Assembly (NCBI GenBank): GCA_025766275.1
Contig: JAFKAC010000001.1
Span: 3,472,001-3,536,000, forward strand
DNA from: Lactarius indigo
Lineage: Eukaryota; Basidiomycota; Agaricomycetes; Russulales; Russulaceae
Direction of reading: 5' to 3'
Length of the DNA stretch: 64,000 nt
In this document: positions 12,601 through 23,882 of the stretch, piece by piece
Position numbering within the stretch: the first letter of the stretch is position 1
How the letters are laid out: each line of letters opens with the position of its first letter
The notes under the pieces: generated by a model
Database searches by the model: none
What the model was told of the DNA's origin: nothing
The model's input: the letters and a program-made list of their open reading frames with translations, nothing else
Translations under genes and position numbers: made by a program

Positions 12601-14013
12601 TCTATGATAATTGCGAAGGGCCATGCAGGTAACGGCCCCTCGGCGGATGCCCATCGCCTGCGCCTACTTGAGCAGGGGATGACACCAACCGCAGACGCAT
12701 ACGGCGCGTTAATTCAGTGCATCAAAGACACGACAGACGACACGGCCCGTGCCCTCGAGTATTTCCGCGAGTCACAGGCGCGCGGAATACAGCCTAACAT
12801 CTTCCTCTATAATACAACGATCTCAAAGCTCGCAAAAGCACGCAAGGCAGATTATGCTCTAGAGCTCTTCCAGAACATGAAGAAGTCAGGCATCGTTCCG
12901 TCATCGATTACGTATGGTGCAGTCATTGCCGCCTGTTGTCGTGTCGGCGACAGCGTCTCAGCGGAAACACTGTTTGAGGAAATGACTAGCCAACGCAATT
13001 TCCGCCCCCGTGTTCCCCCATACAACACCATGATGCAATTCTACGTCCAAACCAAACCTAACCGCGATCGATTCTTACACTATTATAATCGCATGCTTAG
13101 CGCGGGTATCAAGCCGACAGCACACTCATACAAGGTAAGGTTACCCTTCGCTCGAATATAAATTTACTCAATCTTCGCCTTCAGCTCCTCCTTGATTGTC
13201 ATGGTACAATTGCACCTGTCGATATCAAAGCCATGGAAAAGACATTTTCTCAGCTCGTGAAGGACAAGACCGTCACCGTACAAGACTCGCACTGGGCAGC
13301 ACTCATCAATGCCCATGGCTGCGTTGGCAGAGACCTTGACAAGGCAATCGCTGTATTCAACTCCATAGAAAAGCATCCAAGCACTGCAGCGAGCGGACTA
13401 CAACTCCCAGACGCTGTCACATTCGAGGCCCTCATCAACGTGTTCGTGACTCTGCGTCGCACAGATCTCGTACCCGAGTACCTCAACCGCCTTCGACGTT
13501 CCGGTGTTCACATGACGGCCTACATAGCAAACTTACTCATTCGGGGCTATGCAGCAGCAGGAGATATTGAGCAGGCGCGTTTGGTGTTCGAGTCATTGGC
13601 GGACCCTCCGGTCGGTGTTGCTGCACCGAATAATCACGCCCCGCACGTCGCCGCGCCCACCCGCGTTTCACCCCACGAGCTCGTTTATCGCGAGGTAATG
13701 TCTGCGTTACCATGAGCCTAGGCCTATGCTAATCAGCCTCGTCAGCCATCAACATGGGAGGCTATGGTTCGTGCAGAACTGGGCAACAGCAATCGTGATC
13801 ACGCGATCGCCCTCATCAAGCGTGTGCAGGAACGGTATGTGTTCTCCCATAGTTCTGACTAACGTATGCTCATTGAACACTAGACAATACCCCGAGTCCA
13901 TCGTCAACCGTATCTCTGGCATAATGCTCGATGATGATGCCGTGTCACCATGGCCATCGGCCGCCTCATCTGAAGTTGATACATTCGTGTCAACAAGGTC
14001 TCATAGCCCGTGA
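9608..14013 (+). CDS. Large pentatricopeptide repeat (PPR) protein, probably mitochondrial
   Basis: Five exons join in frame with good GT-AG borders: 9608-9853, 9913-13134, 13185-13694, 13746-13834 and 13884-14013, for about 1398 residues. The N-terminal 300 residues are serine/threonine/proline-rich and disordered, with a start that could serve as a mitochondrial presequence. Then come many 35-residue helical repeats of PPR type, clearest at LPNVRTYVTLINVLTARD, SVYTGLLGSCARHQNVQEA, NIFLYNTTISKLAKARKA and SSITYGAVIAACCRVGD, with more in the third exon (MTAYIANLLIRGYAAAGD). PPR proteins bind organellar RNA to control its processing or translation; the target here is unknown. The gene converges with the coilin gene, 322 bp apart. 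Confidence 0.88.
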
Positions 14014-14335
14014 GAGTAATCTCGTACTCACTGCTCTCTTCCTGGACTATTCGCAACGCCTTGGACGCGCAAGTATTGACGCTGTGTTATGGTACATGTC
14101 ACTTTGCTAATGATATATCTCGTTGGCCCTTAGCGGGGGGCAATCAAAATGTAAATTAGATACTCACTGCGTGTACCACTTAGTAGATCACACTCTAGTT
14201 CATGACCCAGGCACGAGCTGCTCACATATACTGACAATGCATTCCGTAAATAAAAGCTATTTTGCTAGTTTTGAGTATACGTGTTGCTACGTGTGATTCA
14301 ATCATACTGTACGTGTCTTCACTCCGAAATTGTCT
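14014..14335. other. Convergent intergenic region PPR/coilin
   Basis: These 322 bp between two converging stop codons would hold the two 3' UTRs. I see nothing else in them. Confidence 0.6.
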
Positions 14336-15904
14336 TTATCGGCTCATGGGTACAGGCCGCCACTGCATTTCAACAATATTCTCCCACGAAAACGTCTCTT
14401 CCTCTTCCTCGACATCCATATCACCGCCGCCAAATGAGACGATACCCAGCCCAGGTCGACGAAGTCTCACAATGACCATGCCGTGTTCATCACTCGAAAC
14501 TATACGGGCAAGAAATAACATCGTCTCGGGAGTGAGTGTGGCAGGATTGACGCCAAGTTCCTATACTACTCAGGGAGTTGCCTTCCAGAGGAAGCAAAAA
14601 TATGACGTACCTGCCACCCGACAACGGAGTTGGTGAGAAGAGCAGTCGTGTTCTTCAAAACTGGTGCAGTTGCCCACGCCTTCTCAAGTGCAGCATAATC
14701 CAGATCTGAGGCTGTTGTCGTGCCCTCCTCCTCATGGCCGTAATCGAGTTTGACATCGGCTTGCTCCTCTGCATGTCCGTACGCATCCCTCTGAACTTTC
14801 TTCTGCTTCCGATCCCATTTCTGTTCGTTCATCCCTGGGCCACATATCCGCCTCGACGTCGACGCTCGTAACGAACAATCTGGGAGGTAGCTGGTCCCTC
14901 TCGCTAGGGGGTATCAGCCTCAGCGGTTGTCTCATGTCATCATCCTGGAACGTGACGTGAGAAGGCACGCTGGCAGGTGTTTTTGAACCCTCGCCGCTTA
15001 TTTTTATTCTTCAGTGACATCATCATCGGTTCTGGCGTGTGTACATGGGGTTTTTCAACTCCAAGAGGTATCGCATTCGGGCCATTCCCTAGAACTGGAG
15101 GAGCGGTCTCGGCCGTGCGCTGGATGAGACGCTTTTTTCGACGGCGTTCGTTGCGTGCATGCGTTTGCGGCTTCCCAGATCCAGGCGGGACTGGTGCGGG
15201 ACTGCGGTAACGAACCCAGCTGATGGCCGGTCTTTCAACAGCGAAAAATAAAGGCCACGTACGTTGGTCGAGGTGACTTCTTCACCTGTTTATAAGAGGC
15301 TGGAGGTGGACGCACAGGGATGGGCTCGTCACCAGAGGAGGACGATGTGCTGGTTGAATCAGAGTCCGAGTCCGAGTCAGATTCTGAGTCGGAGGAAGAG
15401 TCGGAGGAACTAGTATTTGAACTAGAGCCTGAGGAGGACGAAGACGAATCACTTGTCTCCTTCCTTGCATGAGGAGAGGGGCCATTCCCACTAGGGCTTC
15501 GTTTAGTGGCGTGGCCGTGCGCTGCACCGTTGACATTATGTAACGATCGGTGTCTCTTCCTCGGAGCATCGTCCGCCACCTCCACTTTCCGTTTTGTAGG
15601 GTGCGAGCGACGACGCAAGCTTCGATCAGGTTGATTAGTGACAGAATATATATATAGGATGTTGTGCCGCGTACCAAACAAGATCGCCATCACGAAGAAT
15701 GTGAACTGCAGTGTTGTCCAGCAACTCGAAGTCATCGAGAAGAAGCACCAGCTCGATTGCCTGGACACGGGCTTCGCGCAAGGAGGAAATTGAAGCACAT
15801 AAGCTGTATTTCAGGGATGCTACAGTGTCTTCTTGATCGATGTTGAACCAAGACCTGACTTGGGGCACGCCAGACTGGGACTCTGCGAGGACGCGTATTC
15901 GCAT
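14336..15904 (-). CDS. Coilin-like nuclear protein
   Basis: The N-terminus from the ATG at 15904 (MRIRVLAESQS, then SLKYSLCASISSL and ELVLLLDDFELLD) matches the coilin N-terminal self-association domain. A long serine/aspartate-rich low-complexity region follows around 15340-15480. After it comes a basic block preceded by a PGSGKPQTHARNERRRKKR motif like that of coilins around 15130-15190. The C-terminal part (LPPRLFVTSVDVEAD near 14850, and a final exon ending IVEMQWRPVPMSR at 14336) fits the atypical Tudor domain of coilin. Coilin scaffolds Cajal bodies, where spliceosomal snRNPs mature. Introns are about 50-60 nt; the middle exon borders are approximate. Fungal coilins are poorly studied, so this copy is of some interest. 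Confidence 0.72.
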
Positions 15905-16147
15905 ATGACCGTGGAAGGAGTGGTTGATGACATAATCGGGTGCCAGCAGAGACGTGTACTTTCAAATTCCGAGTCCTTTCTTCACTCCTCGACGCCTCAA
16001 TCGTGTCATCCTCAACGTCGGCGTAAACCCACCTCACTCAAGAGCATCGTGCTTGTCCCTTCCTTCTACTCCAAACCGCCAACATTTGGCGGGCAAGCTG
16101 CCTTCATAGCCTAATACACCTGCTTGCGATACTTCCCGCGCTGTACC
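15905..16147. promoter_or_regulatory. Divergent promoter coilin/SEC63
   Basis: 243 bp separate the two divergent start codons. No clear TATA box is visible. Confidence 0.4.
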
Positions 16148-18740
16148 ATGGCAAGCTACACTTATGACGAGACGGGCAACATGGCCCTCTTCTTTATAAT
16201 TACTGTTCTCTTTATGGTTCTTGTCCCGGTCACTCTCTCGCAGATATCCTCATCCCCGGGTGCGTGCGGAGCTCCTCGTATTTCTCTGGACCACTCACTG
16301 ATCCATGGCCCTCTTTCAGGAAGTGAGATACCCTCAGCCGCGTGCGAGTGTTCTGCGTGTGTTGATAAGCGTACTCGAATTCGAAAGCGTGAGAAGGGTT
16401 CTATCCTCCATCCTAATATTACCAAAAAGTACGTCCCATCCACTGTATACCACGTGCCACGACTGACCCCTTTCGTAGAAGTCTTTTCATCATTTTGGGT
16501 TGGGCCTTGTTCGGTTTCTTGTCATACAAGGCCGCCACTACAACAGTAGACAATAAATTATATGATCCCTTCGAGATTCTGGGAATCAAGTCGGTGAGTA
16601 ATGCCCTTTCAGCACTGTTTTCTTCTTGCAAAGGGCTTTCGACCCAAAACATAAATCTGTGATGGTCGGTTCGTTATATCAGGCTCACGTCTCTACAGGG
16701 TATTTCAGAGAAGGACATCAAGTCTCATTACAAGAAGCTCTCCAAAATATTGTGAGCGCAGAGTCACTTTTTGTTTCGCTCCACTTCCGCTCATAATTCG
16801 CGTAGCCACCCAGACAAAGTGAAGCTTACTGGGAACGACACAGCAGAATCCTGTGGCCGCACGCTTTGTTGAGATCACGAAAGCCTATAAATCGTACGTG
16901 GCTCTCAACGGAGGCTACCGTAAACTAAATTAGCTGCAGGCTTACCGATGAAACAATCCGCAAGAACTACGAGGACTATGGACACCCGGATGGTCGGCAA
17001 GAAATAACGATGGGGATCGCACTGCCACCCTGGATTGTCGAGGCCCACAATAACGTCTGGGTTTTAAGCTTTTATGGCGTTATCTTTGGCGTTGGACTCC
17101 CGGCCCTTGTGGTGCGTGATACTCAGCTTTGACAATTCGAACGTCGGCCTGAGACATTTCGTCATTCTCAGGGTAACTGGTGGTTCGGATCACGCCGCAA
17201 AACCAAGGATGGCGTTTTCACTCAGACCGCCACAAACTTCTGGAAAGCGCTTACTGAGACGTCTGACGTCGATGACGTCGTCTCGGCACTCAGCAGCGCA
17301 ACCGAATGGGAGACAACGGCGCCAAACTCGGCTGCCTCTGGCGACGCCCTCCGCGCGCTTGAGAAAAGCATCGAGGTTGAGCTCGGCCCTCGCTGGATTC
17401 GCACGCGGCAGCAGTTCAAACGTGCCACAGGCAAACTTGATGCTCGTTGGGACTCGCTCGTCTTGCTTTATGCACACCTACTGCGTCTGCCTATTGAGGA
17501 CCCTGTTCTCCAGAAACGTGCGCCGTTTCTGGGAAATGCTATAAGCGTCATTTTCTGACTTGTTTGCAGGCCAGACTCAGGTTCTCTTGCAAACCCCCGC
17601 CCTCCTTAATGCTCTTCTAAATATCACTACCGCACGCAATTGGTCTCAACCCTCAATTCGCAGCTATGCGTTTGCATGCGTACTTGGCACAAGGTATCCT
17701 ACCTGGTTCATCAGGCGCACGATGGGCGCAGCTCCCGGGCATAAAGAGGGGTGATATCGGCGCCTTACCGGCTACCTCCCGTGATTTCGCGGACGTTATC
17801 TCCCATTTAGAAGAGCAGAAGAACGTTCTTGCTGAGGACGCACGAAAGGTCGTGGAGCGTTGGGGAAGAATAGAGATCGTTAATGCCACATTCAAGGGTA
17901 TGTTGCCGTATATATTGTGCGACCGTAAAGTGCCTGACCTATCGTAGTAATTGGCGAGCGCATCGTGACTCCACAGGCACTTGTACACCTCGTCTTGAAG
18001 CTCCGCCTTTCTCCACCGGCAGCTATCAAAGCGACCGCGTCGAATGGGAAAACTGGGTCTGAGAACCGCCCGACAGTCGACCCGGATGAAGAAGCTCGCT
18101 TGGATGACGCGTTCCTTAATGGTGCTAAGGATGTGGAAGATTTCCAGTCATCGACGCCGATTCTTGGTTCTGCACACGCCCCATTATGGCCCTCAGTACG
18201 CTTCTTATATCTCTGTTTAGGTGTGCTTGCTAAATACGCGATCAGAATCACAAGCCTGGCTGGTGGATTGTTCTCGCAGATGCTAAAAGTGATCGACTCG
18301 TTGTTCCCTCCCATGAAAGTGACAGACGTACCCTTTGTGGACCCAACTCGTCCTAAGGATTATCGCTTGTACAAAATCAAGTTTCAAGCACCACCTGGTA
18401 CCGGCCTGTTCACCTGGCGTGTTATTGTCGTGAGCGATACATACATTGGCGAAGATGCGGCAAGGGATCTTCAAGTGTGTTGTTTTTTCTGCTCGTACGG
18501 TCCTTCCTATGCATTGACGCATGCACAACCTAGTTGCGCGTGGAAGAATTCACGGCGCTGAGTGCGGACGAACAGCATAAAGAGGACGAAATTTCAGATC
18601 CGGAGGAGGATACGCTTGCAGGTCAAATGGCAGCGATGCGCGGTGGGTCCGTCAAGAAGCGCAAGGAAGAGAGTGACGATGAGAGTTCAACGGACGATGA
18701 TGAGGCCGCGGCCAATGACAGTAGCAGCGATAGCGACTAA
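16148..18740 (+). CDS. SEC63: ER translocation subunit Sec63 (J-domain protein)
   Basis: Sec63 recruits the lumenal Hsp70 Kar2/BiP to the Sec61 channel for post-translational import. The start at 16148 gives a first membrane segment (MALFFIITVLFMVLVPVTL); a second is near 16470-16545 (FIILGWALFGFLSYKAATTT). The J domain spans about 16560-17000 and has the HPDK motif, then LTDETIRKNYEDYGHPDG. A further membrane segment (WVLSFYGVIFGVGLPALV) and the Sec63/Brl region follow, and an acidic aspartate/serine tail ends at 18740. Within the J domain the frame breaks near 16848-16853: NDTAES and the following AARFVEITKAYK are joined only if two bases are removed (or one added). No intron fits there, so this is either a sequencing error or a real lesion. 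All other exon joins look normal. Confidence 0.88.
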
Positions 18741-18875
18741 ATGTCTGCACATCAAAATCAACGGCATTTACACATCTGCGCAGGCACAAGGGCGATATTC
18801 TAGTCTGATTGTGTATTTATCGTTCGTTCCTTGAACTGCAACTGATCAACCCCACCCTAACTTGGATTGGAGCAT

Positions 18876-20298
18876 CTACGCCTCAACGAAAGCTCGATAA
18901 ATCTTAAGCTCTTCTCCATTCCCAGTGGCAGAAAGATTGATTGCTGTGCCTGCGCCAATAAAGACTACCTCACCCCGCGTGATGTCGAGGGATCCACCTC
19001 CCCATCCTAATTTTCCTTCCCCACCAGCGATTATGGCAATGCTAGGTCCATCTACCGCACGGTGCGCCTCCGTTTGGCTCGATGCAAGTGCTACGCTCAC
19101 CACGCTGAACTCAGAGATGGGGGGATCATACAGCGTCGAAGTCAAGGCATCTGAAAAAGGCAGGGGCTTGACTGCGTGGCGCGAAGCGGGCGCAGCGACG
19201 TAGGTGAGCGTATTCACCAAGTTCGGGATGTCACGTAATTTGGGCGTGAGCCCGGCGCGGATGACATTGTCCGAATTGGCCATGCACTCGATTATATCTG
19301 CTCCCCAGGGTGCGCATACGATTAGAGTGCATATGCAGAATGGTATGACAAGTGCTGACCACCAGAGATGTACGCGTGCGGCTCTCCCGCACCGAGAAAG
19401 ATCGCCTCACCAGGCGAAAGTTTGACATAATTAAGCAAAAAAGCGCAAAATATGCCGATGTCGTTTGGGAACTGTGCGTTAAGGCGTAAAACGAGTTCGC
19501 GTACGCCTTCTTCCTCGGGGTGCACAGAGCCGGCCTCGTAGCGCGCTGTCAGCTTGGAGAGCTGACTCGTGAAGGTATTCACTTGAGCGGTCATGACCGC
19601 AGAGAATACATCACGCAGTGACTGCTTTGATACGTGCTCGCTGGGGTCGGCCGTAGGCGCAATGACCAAAAAGTTATTCAGGATAGCTTGCGGAATGAGT
19701 GCCGCTAATTCAGGCACTCTTGCGAGGTATGTGGCGATGTCCATGAGCGGGAGAAAGCCGCAAAGAGCAGCGAACGGTGTGATGGCAAGTGCCATCTCGG
19801 GTTTGTGGTTCGGATCTATGAAATCTCAGTGCCAAGAACCATAGCATAGCGGACCCAACTTACCCTTGTAAATGTCCGGCTGTTGTGCATGTAGCTTCCT
19901 TGCTGTTTCCTTGTCCGGGTGGCTCTGAATACTGAGTGCTTTCTCGATGGCCAAGACCTTGAAGAGAAAGGGCAAATTTCCATCCTCTGCGCCGAATTTC
20001 TGTATGACTTTTTCGCCGATCAGACTATGATTCTCGGAGAGATAACTAGCGAGTGTTTCCCCAGAAGCTGTAATAAGTGAGGGTGATTTAGGATGAGTGC
20101 CCATCCATAGCTTCGGCGACGTTAATTTAAAGGTAAGGACGGCATCGTGTATGCACATACTTCGGCATAAGGTTTTGTCTCGTCGACACGAAAATCAGAG
20201 AGGCCAGCGGATTGGGCAAATACAGCGACCTTGGAAGCAGATCCAAGTTTACCCCAATCATACTGCTGGACAGTGGGGGTGACTTTAAAAGCCTGCAT
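18876..20298 (-). CDS. PMI40: Mannose-6-phosphate isomerase
   Basis: This enzyme interconverts fructose-6-phosphate and mannose-6-phosphate, supplying GDP-mannose for glycosylation and cell wall mannans. The first exon from the ATG at 20298 (MQAFKVTPTVQQYDWGKLGS) is typical of type I PMI. Next come KVLAIEKALSIQSHPDK, which holds zinc-ligand positions, and the helical insert. The zinc and active-site segment GEAIFLGAGEPHAYISG crosses an intron into ECMANSDNVIRAGLTPK. The C-terminus is a cupin-like domain ending FVEA at 18876. Introns are near 19284-19340, 19815-19860 and 20090-20160. The key motifs look intact. Confidence 0.93.
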
Positions 20299-20498
20299 AG
20301 GTCGAGATATACTGGCCCGGGGAAGGAACGGATGATATCTGGTGGGCCCAGCAATTTATTAGCGATCACGACCAGATTTATCGCAACTTGACCAACTTGA
20401 CCAATTTATATAAGCCAACAGCTTCCAACACTCGGCCTTATCGTCTCCATCATGAATAGGTTGGTTTTAATCCCATTTATCACCCTGCTTCCTATGCT

Positions 20499-20990
20499 TA
20501 TCCGACACAAGGGGTCCAATCATTCTCGTACGTAGAACCTGCGCTACTTCGTGGCTCTTCCGTACTTACGATTGTGGTCGGAATCCTCAGACCATAGATG
20601 AGGCGGAGGTTCGTTGATCGTCTCAATCTCTTCACCGCGTGCACATAACCGACGGCTTTGAGATGATCGCAGTACCTCCTTGACCAACTTGTAAGGGCAT
20701 CTTTCATCCCATATGTTTACTCACTCCCGCAAAGCCTCCACCATCTGCAGACGACGATGAATTACTCAGAACCCTACGTAGGCGCTTGAGTGAATTGCTA
20801 GCTTCGCTCAGAGCTGGGGCTGAGGGAAGCGCACCTGTGCCGTAACCAGAAGAGCTGGTCCAAATGTCTGGTAGTTTGTACTGTAGTTTTGGACTTGAGC
20901 TTGAGCTTGGGCGCTTGAGTAAAGCATTATCGAGGACTCTGCGAATCCGATGTCATGGCTCGGTGCCCACCGACGGGTTTTAAATAAGTT
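20499..20990 (-). CDS. Small gene of unknown function, model uncertain
   Basis: I do not recognise this gene. On the minus strand a serine-rich frame (LDNALLKRPSSSSSPKL, then SEASNSLKRLRRVLSNSSSS) ends at a good donor (gtgagt) near 20727. It can join a second exon (LVKEVLRSSQSRRLC, then INEPPPHLWSEDSD) and a short last exon (TYENDWTPCVG, stop at 20498-20500) through another gtaagt donor. The first intron would be only 37 nt and no in-frame ATG is obvious at the 5' end, so the model is weak. A plus-strand reading (ADDDELLRTLRRRLSELLAS) is also possible. Confidence 0.3.
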
Positions 20991-21085
20991 CAAAGTCCGT
21001 ATTTGGGTGGCAACGACCAGACCAGTGCAAACAGAGGTGTAGTGCACATCCAGGCGAACGACGTTTACCACAAGGCACTCGCAGC

Positions 21086-21596
21086 ATGGTGAGCAGCATT
21101 TCTGCTTGGTCCTAGTTTAGCCCAAATTTTCTGTCTTGGTATCTTTTCATTGTGTTTTTTGGGATTGCATCTAGGCGGATGGCCTGAACGTGCATTGGAT
21201 GTACTCCTGCTAACCTGGTAATTATTTCAGGCCAAAGCGAAAGCAGCAGCACCCACATCATCTGGTGGTGGAAAGGCCGCAAAGAAGAAGAAATGGTCGA
21301 AGGGAAAGGTCAAGGATAAGGCCCAGCACGCAGTCACCCTTGACAAGACTACCTACGATCGTATCCTCAAGGAAGCGCCAACCTTCCGATTCATCTCTCA
21401 GAGCATTCTTATCGAGAGACTCAAGATTAATGGTAGCCTTGCTCGGGTAGCAATCCGGCATCTAGAGAAGGAGGGTGCAATCAAGCGCATTGTACACCAT
21501 CATGGACAGCTGATCTATAGTATGTCGCAACTTTCATGGACGGACTAGCGCCTGACCGTCTGCCCTCAAGCTCGCTCCACAACGAGCTCTGACTAA
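21086..21596 (+). CDS. RPS25: 40S ribosomal protein eS25
   Basis: Three exons: 21086-21088, 21231-21519 and 21571-21596, giving 105 residues. The first exon is the ATG alone. The protein is a typical eS25: a lysine-rich start ([20 protein letters not shown]), the winged-helix core ([20 protein letters not shown], then [20 protein letters not shown]) and a short serine/threonine end (TRSTTSSD). It sits on the small-subunit head and is known in other species for supporting IRES initiation. Intron 1 is 142 nt, long for this locus and directly after the start codon, as is common for ribosomal protein genes. Confidence 0.95.
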
Positions 21597-21926
21597 AGCT
21601 CGTCTAATTCATCATCGTCATATGCTCTCATGCACAAGTCCATGTATTCGCACAGTCAAAGAAAAAAAAGTGATCACCGCAGTGCACATACGTGTAAGCT
21701 ATGTCGTTGAGGAAAAGTATGCCTGAATGGACCAGTTGTGAGACAAAAATCGGCCAATCAATGGTGACCTCGAGTGATTTCATTTGAGACCGTGGCTCTT
21801 CACGTGATTTTGCCGGCCCTAAATAGGGCAGTAGATCAGCACTCAGCGCCCCATTTTCCTCTTTGCGCCATCACCTCTCTGGAACTGTAAACCCTTCATC
21901 CCCTACGACCGCCCGAGCAATACATC
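21597..21926 (+). promoter_or_regulatory. Actin promoter with CArG-like box and CACGTG
   Basis: This 330-bp interval upstream of actin holds CCTAAATAGG at 21818-21827, a perfect CC(A/T)6GG CArG consensus of the type bound by MADS-box factors (SRF/Mcm1). A CACGTG E-box lies at 21801-21806. Both are within 130 bp of the start codon. The pyrimidine-rich stretch 21850-21900 is typical of highly expressed fungal genes. Confidence 0.5.
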
Positions 21927-23496
21927 ATGGAAGACGAAGTTGCTGCTCTTGTGTGTGCTTTCTCCGGTCCATCTAGCGGGCATGTAGTCACAACGCTGCT
22001 TAGGTCATTGACAACGGTTCCGGCATGTGCAAAGCTGGCTGTACGTCGCATCTGTTCCAGTTAACTTGACGACTAATGTTCCTTCTGTAGTTGCCGGTAG
22101 GGTCATGCGTGATGGTCTTGCATCTGATTAGCCTAACTTGATTTTGTAGGCGATGATGCACCTCGTGCCGTCTTCCCGTTGGCCCTTTTCTCAATCCCTG
22201 GTTACCCACTGCTGATCAGCCATCTTCGATTAGGTCGATCGTTGGTCGTCCTCGCCACCAGGGTGTCATGGTTGGCATGGGTCAGAAAGACTCTTACGTT
22301 GGGTCAGTTGCTTTATTGTGATAGGCTCGATCATTTTCTCAATATTACCGACTTCTCAAAGCGACGAAGCCCAGTCTAAGCGCGGCATTTTGACCCTGAA
22401 GTACCCCATCGAACATGGTATTGTCACCAACTGGGACGACATGGAGAAGATCTGGCATCACACGTTTTATAACGAGCTGCGAGTTGCTCCAGAGGAACAC
22501 CCCGTTCTTCTGACCGAGGCTCCTCTGAACCCCAAGGCGAACCGCGAGAAAATGACGCAAATCATGTTTGAAACGTTCAATGCCCCAGCTTTCTATGTTG
22601 CCATTCAAGCTGTCCTATCCTTATATGCTTCCGGTCGTACGACGGGCATTGTGCTTGATTCCGGTGATGGTGTCTCGCATACTGTGCCCATTTATGAGGG
22701 CTTTGCGCTTCCGCACGCAATCCTTCGTCTAGATCTCGCTGGTCGTGACATCACCGACTTGTTAATCAAGAATCTGACAGAGAGGGGATACCCGTTCACG
22801 ACGACCGCCGAGCGCGAAATTGTTCGCGACATCAAGGAGAAGCTCTGCTACGTCGCTCTTGACTTCGAACAGGAACTGCAGACTGCTGCTCAATCTTCGG
22901 CTCTAGAGAAGAGCTACGAGCTTCCCGATGGTCAAGTGATTACGATCGGTAACGAACGGTACATACTACCCTGGGAAGAGGTTACCGTAAATCTGATCAA
23001 GCTGTTCCCAGGTTCCGCGCTCCAGAGGCGCTCTTCCAGCCATCTTTCCTTGGTCTCGAGGCTGCTGGTATCCACGAGACGACGTGAGTTTCGAGCTCAT
23101 TTTGGAGTCAGAACGGTCTTAATCACAATCTCCTTGCGTAGATACAATTCCATTTTCAAGTGCGACCTCGATATCCGTCGTGATCTCTACGGCAACGTCG
23201 TGTTGTCCGGTGGTACAACCATGTTCCCTGGTATCGCAGACCGCATGCAGAAGGAGTTGACGTCGCTCTCACCTTCGAGCATGAAAGTCAAAATTGTCGC
23301 GCCGCCAGAGCGGAAGTACTCCGTGTGGATTGGTGGCTCAATTCTCGCGTCGCTCAGCACTTTCCAGAATTTGTGGTGCTCAAAGCAGGAATACGATGAG
23401 TCAGGCCCTGGTATTGTCCACCGCAGTCAGTCCTGTCTCCCATCGTGTGGTGTTGTACTGGCGGATGCTAACGATCGGCAATTAGAGTGCTTCTAG
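21927..23496 (+). CDS. ACT1: Actin
   Basis: Actin, the ATPase that forms microfilaments for polarised growth, endocytosis and the cytokinetic ring. The start MEDEVAAL at 21927 is followed by many short exons: 21927-21950, 22004-22040, a 6-nt microexon 22091-22096, 22150-22177, and more. Recognisable segments are [103 protein letters not shown] and the terminal HRKCF, whose last residues are on a separate final exon at about 23487. All actin signatures are present and the spliced length fits the usual 375 residues. The 6-nt exon completes the AGFAGDD segment and is needed to keep frame. Confidence 0.96.
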
Positions 23497-23882
23497 GCGC
23501 TCTCTATTCAGGATTGGTGTTGTGTGGTGCAAGTGGTGGGGCGCGTTGATTTTACGTTACATTGAAACGCTGGCCTTGGTCCTTTGTTACTTGAGAATAC
23601 TAAAATGTTAAAACGACCCTTATGCCTTTTCCTTGTTTCCTAATCTCAGTTGAGTTCACGAGGTTTATGAGTGCCTTGCAAATTTTAAGGTTATTCAAAT
23701 TATTTCGATGCGCTTACGCTAAACGAAGTGGGTCCCGAATATAGATTATATAATCGGTGGCAACAGACCGCCGTTCGAAGTATGATGTCCACGGCTCTAA
23801 CTCTAATACCAGTTTCACGCGCTGTCATTCCTTCCCCAAACACTGTCCTTTCTCGAGCTTTCTCTCTTATACCTCTGTTACC
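23497..23882. other. Actin 3' flank and promoter of DPBB gene
   Basis: 386 bp without a gene. It ends in a TATA-like stretch (gattatataatcgg, about 23740-23758) roughly 130 bp upstream of the next start codon, which could serve the DPBB gene. Confidence 0.4.

Noticed and set aside
20808..21071. Minus-strand 87-codon frame next to eS25
   Set aside because: Another frame over the same interval fits a splice donor and more protein-like text, so this frame was not used.
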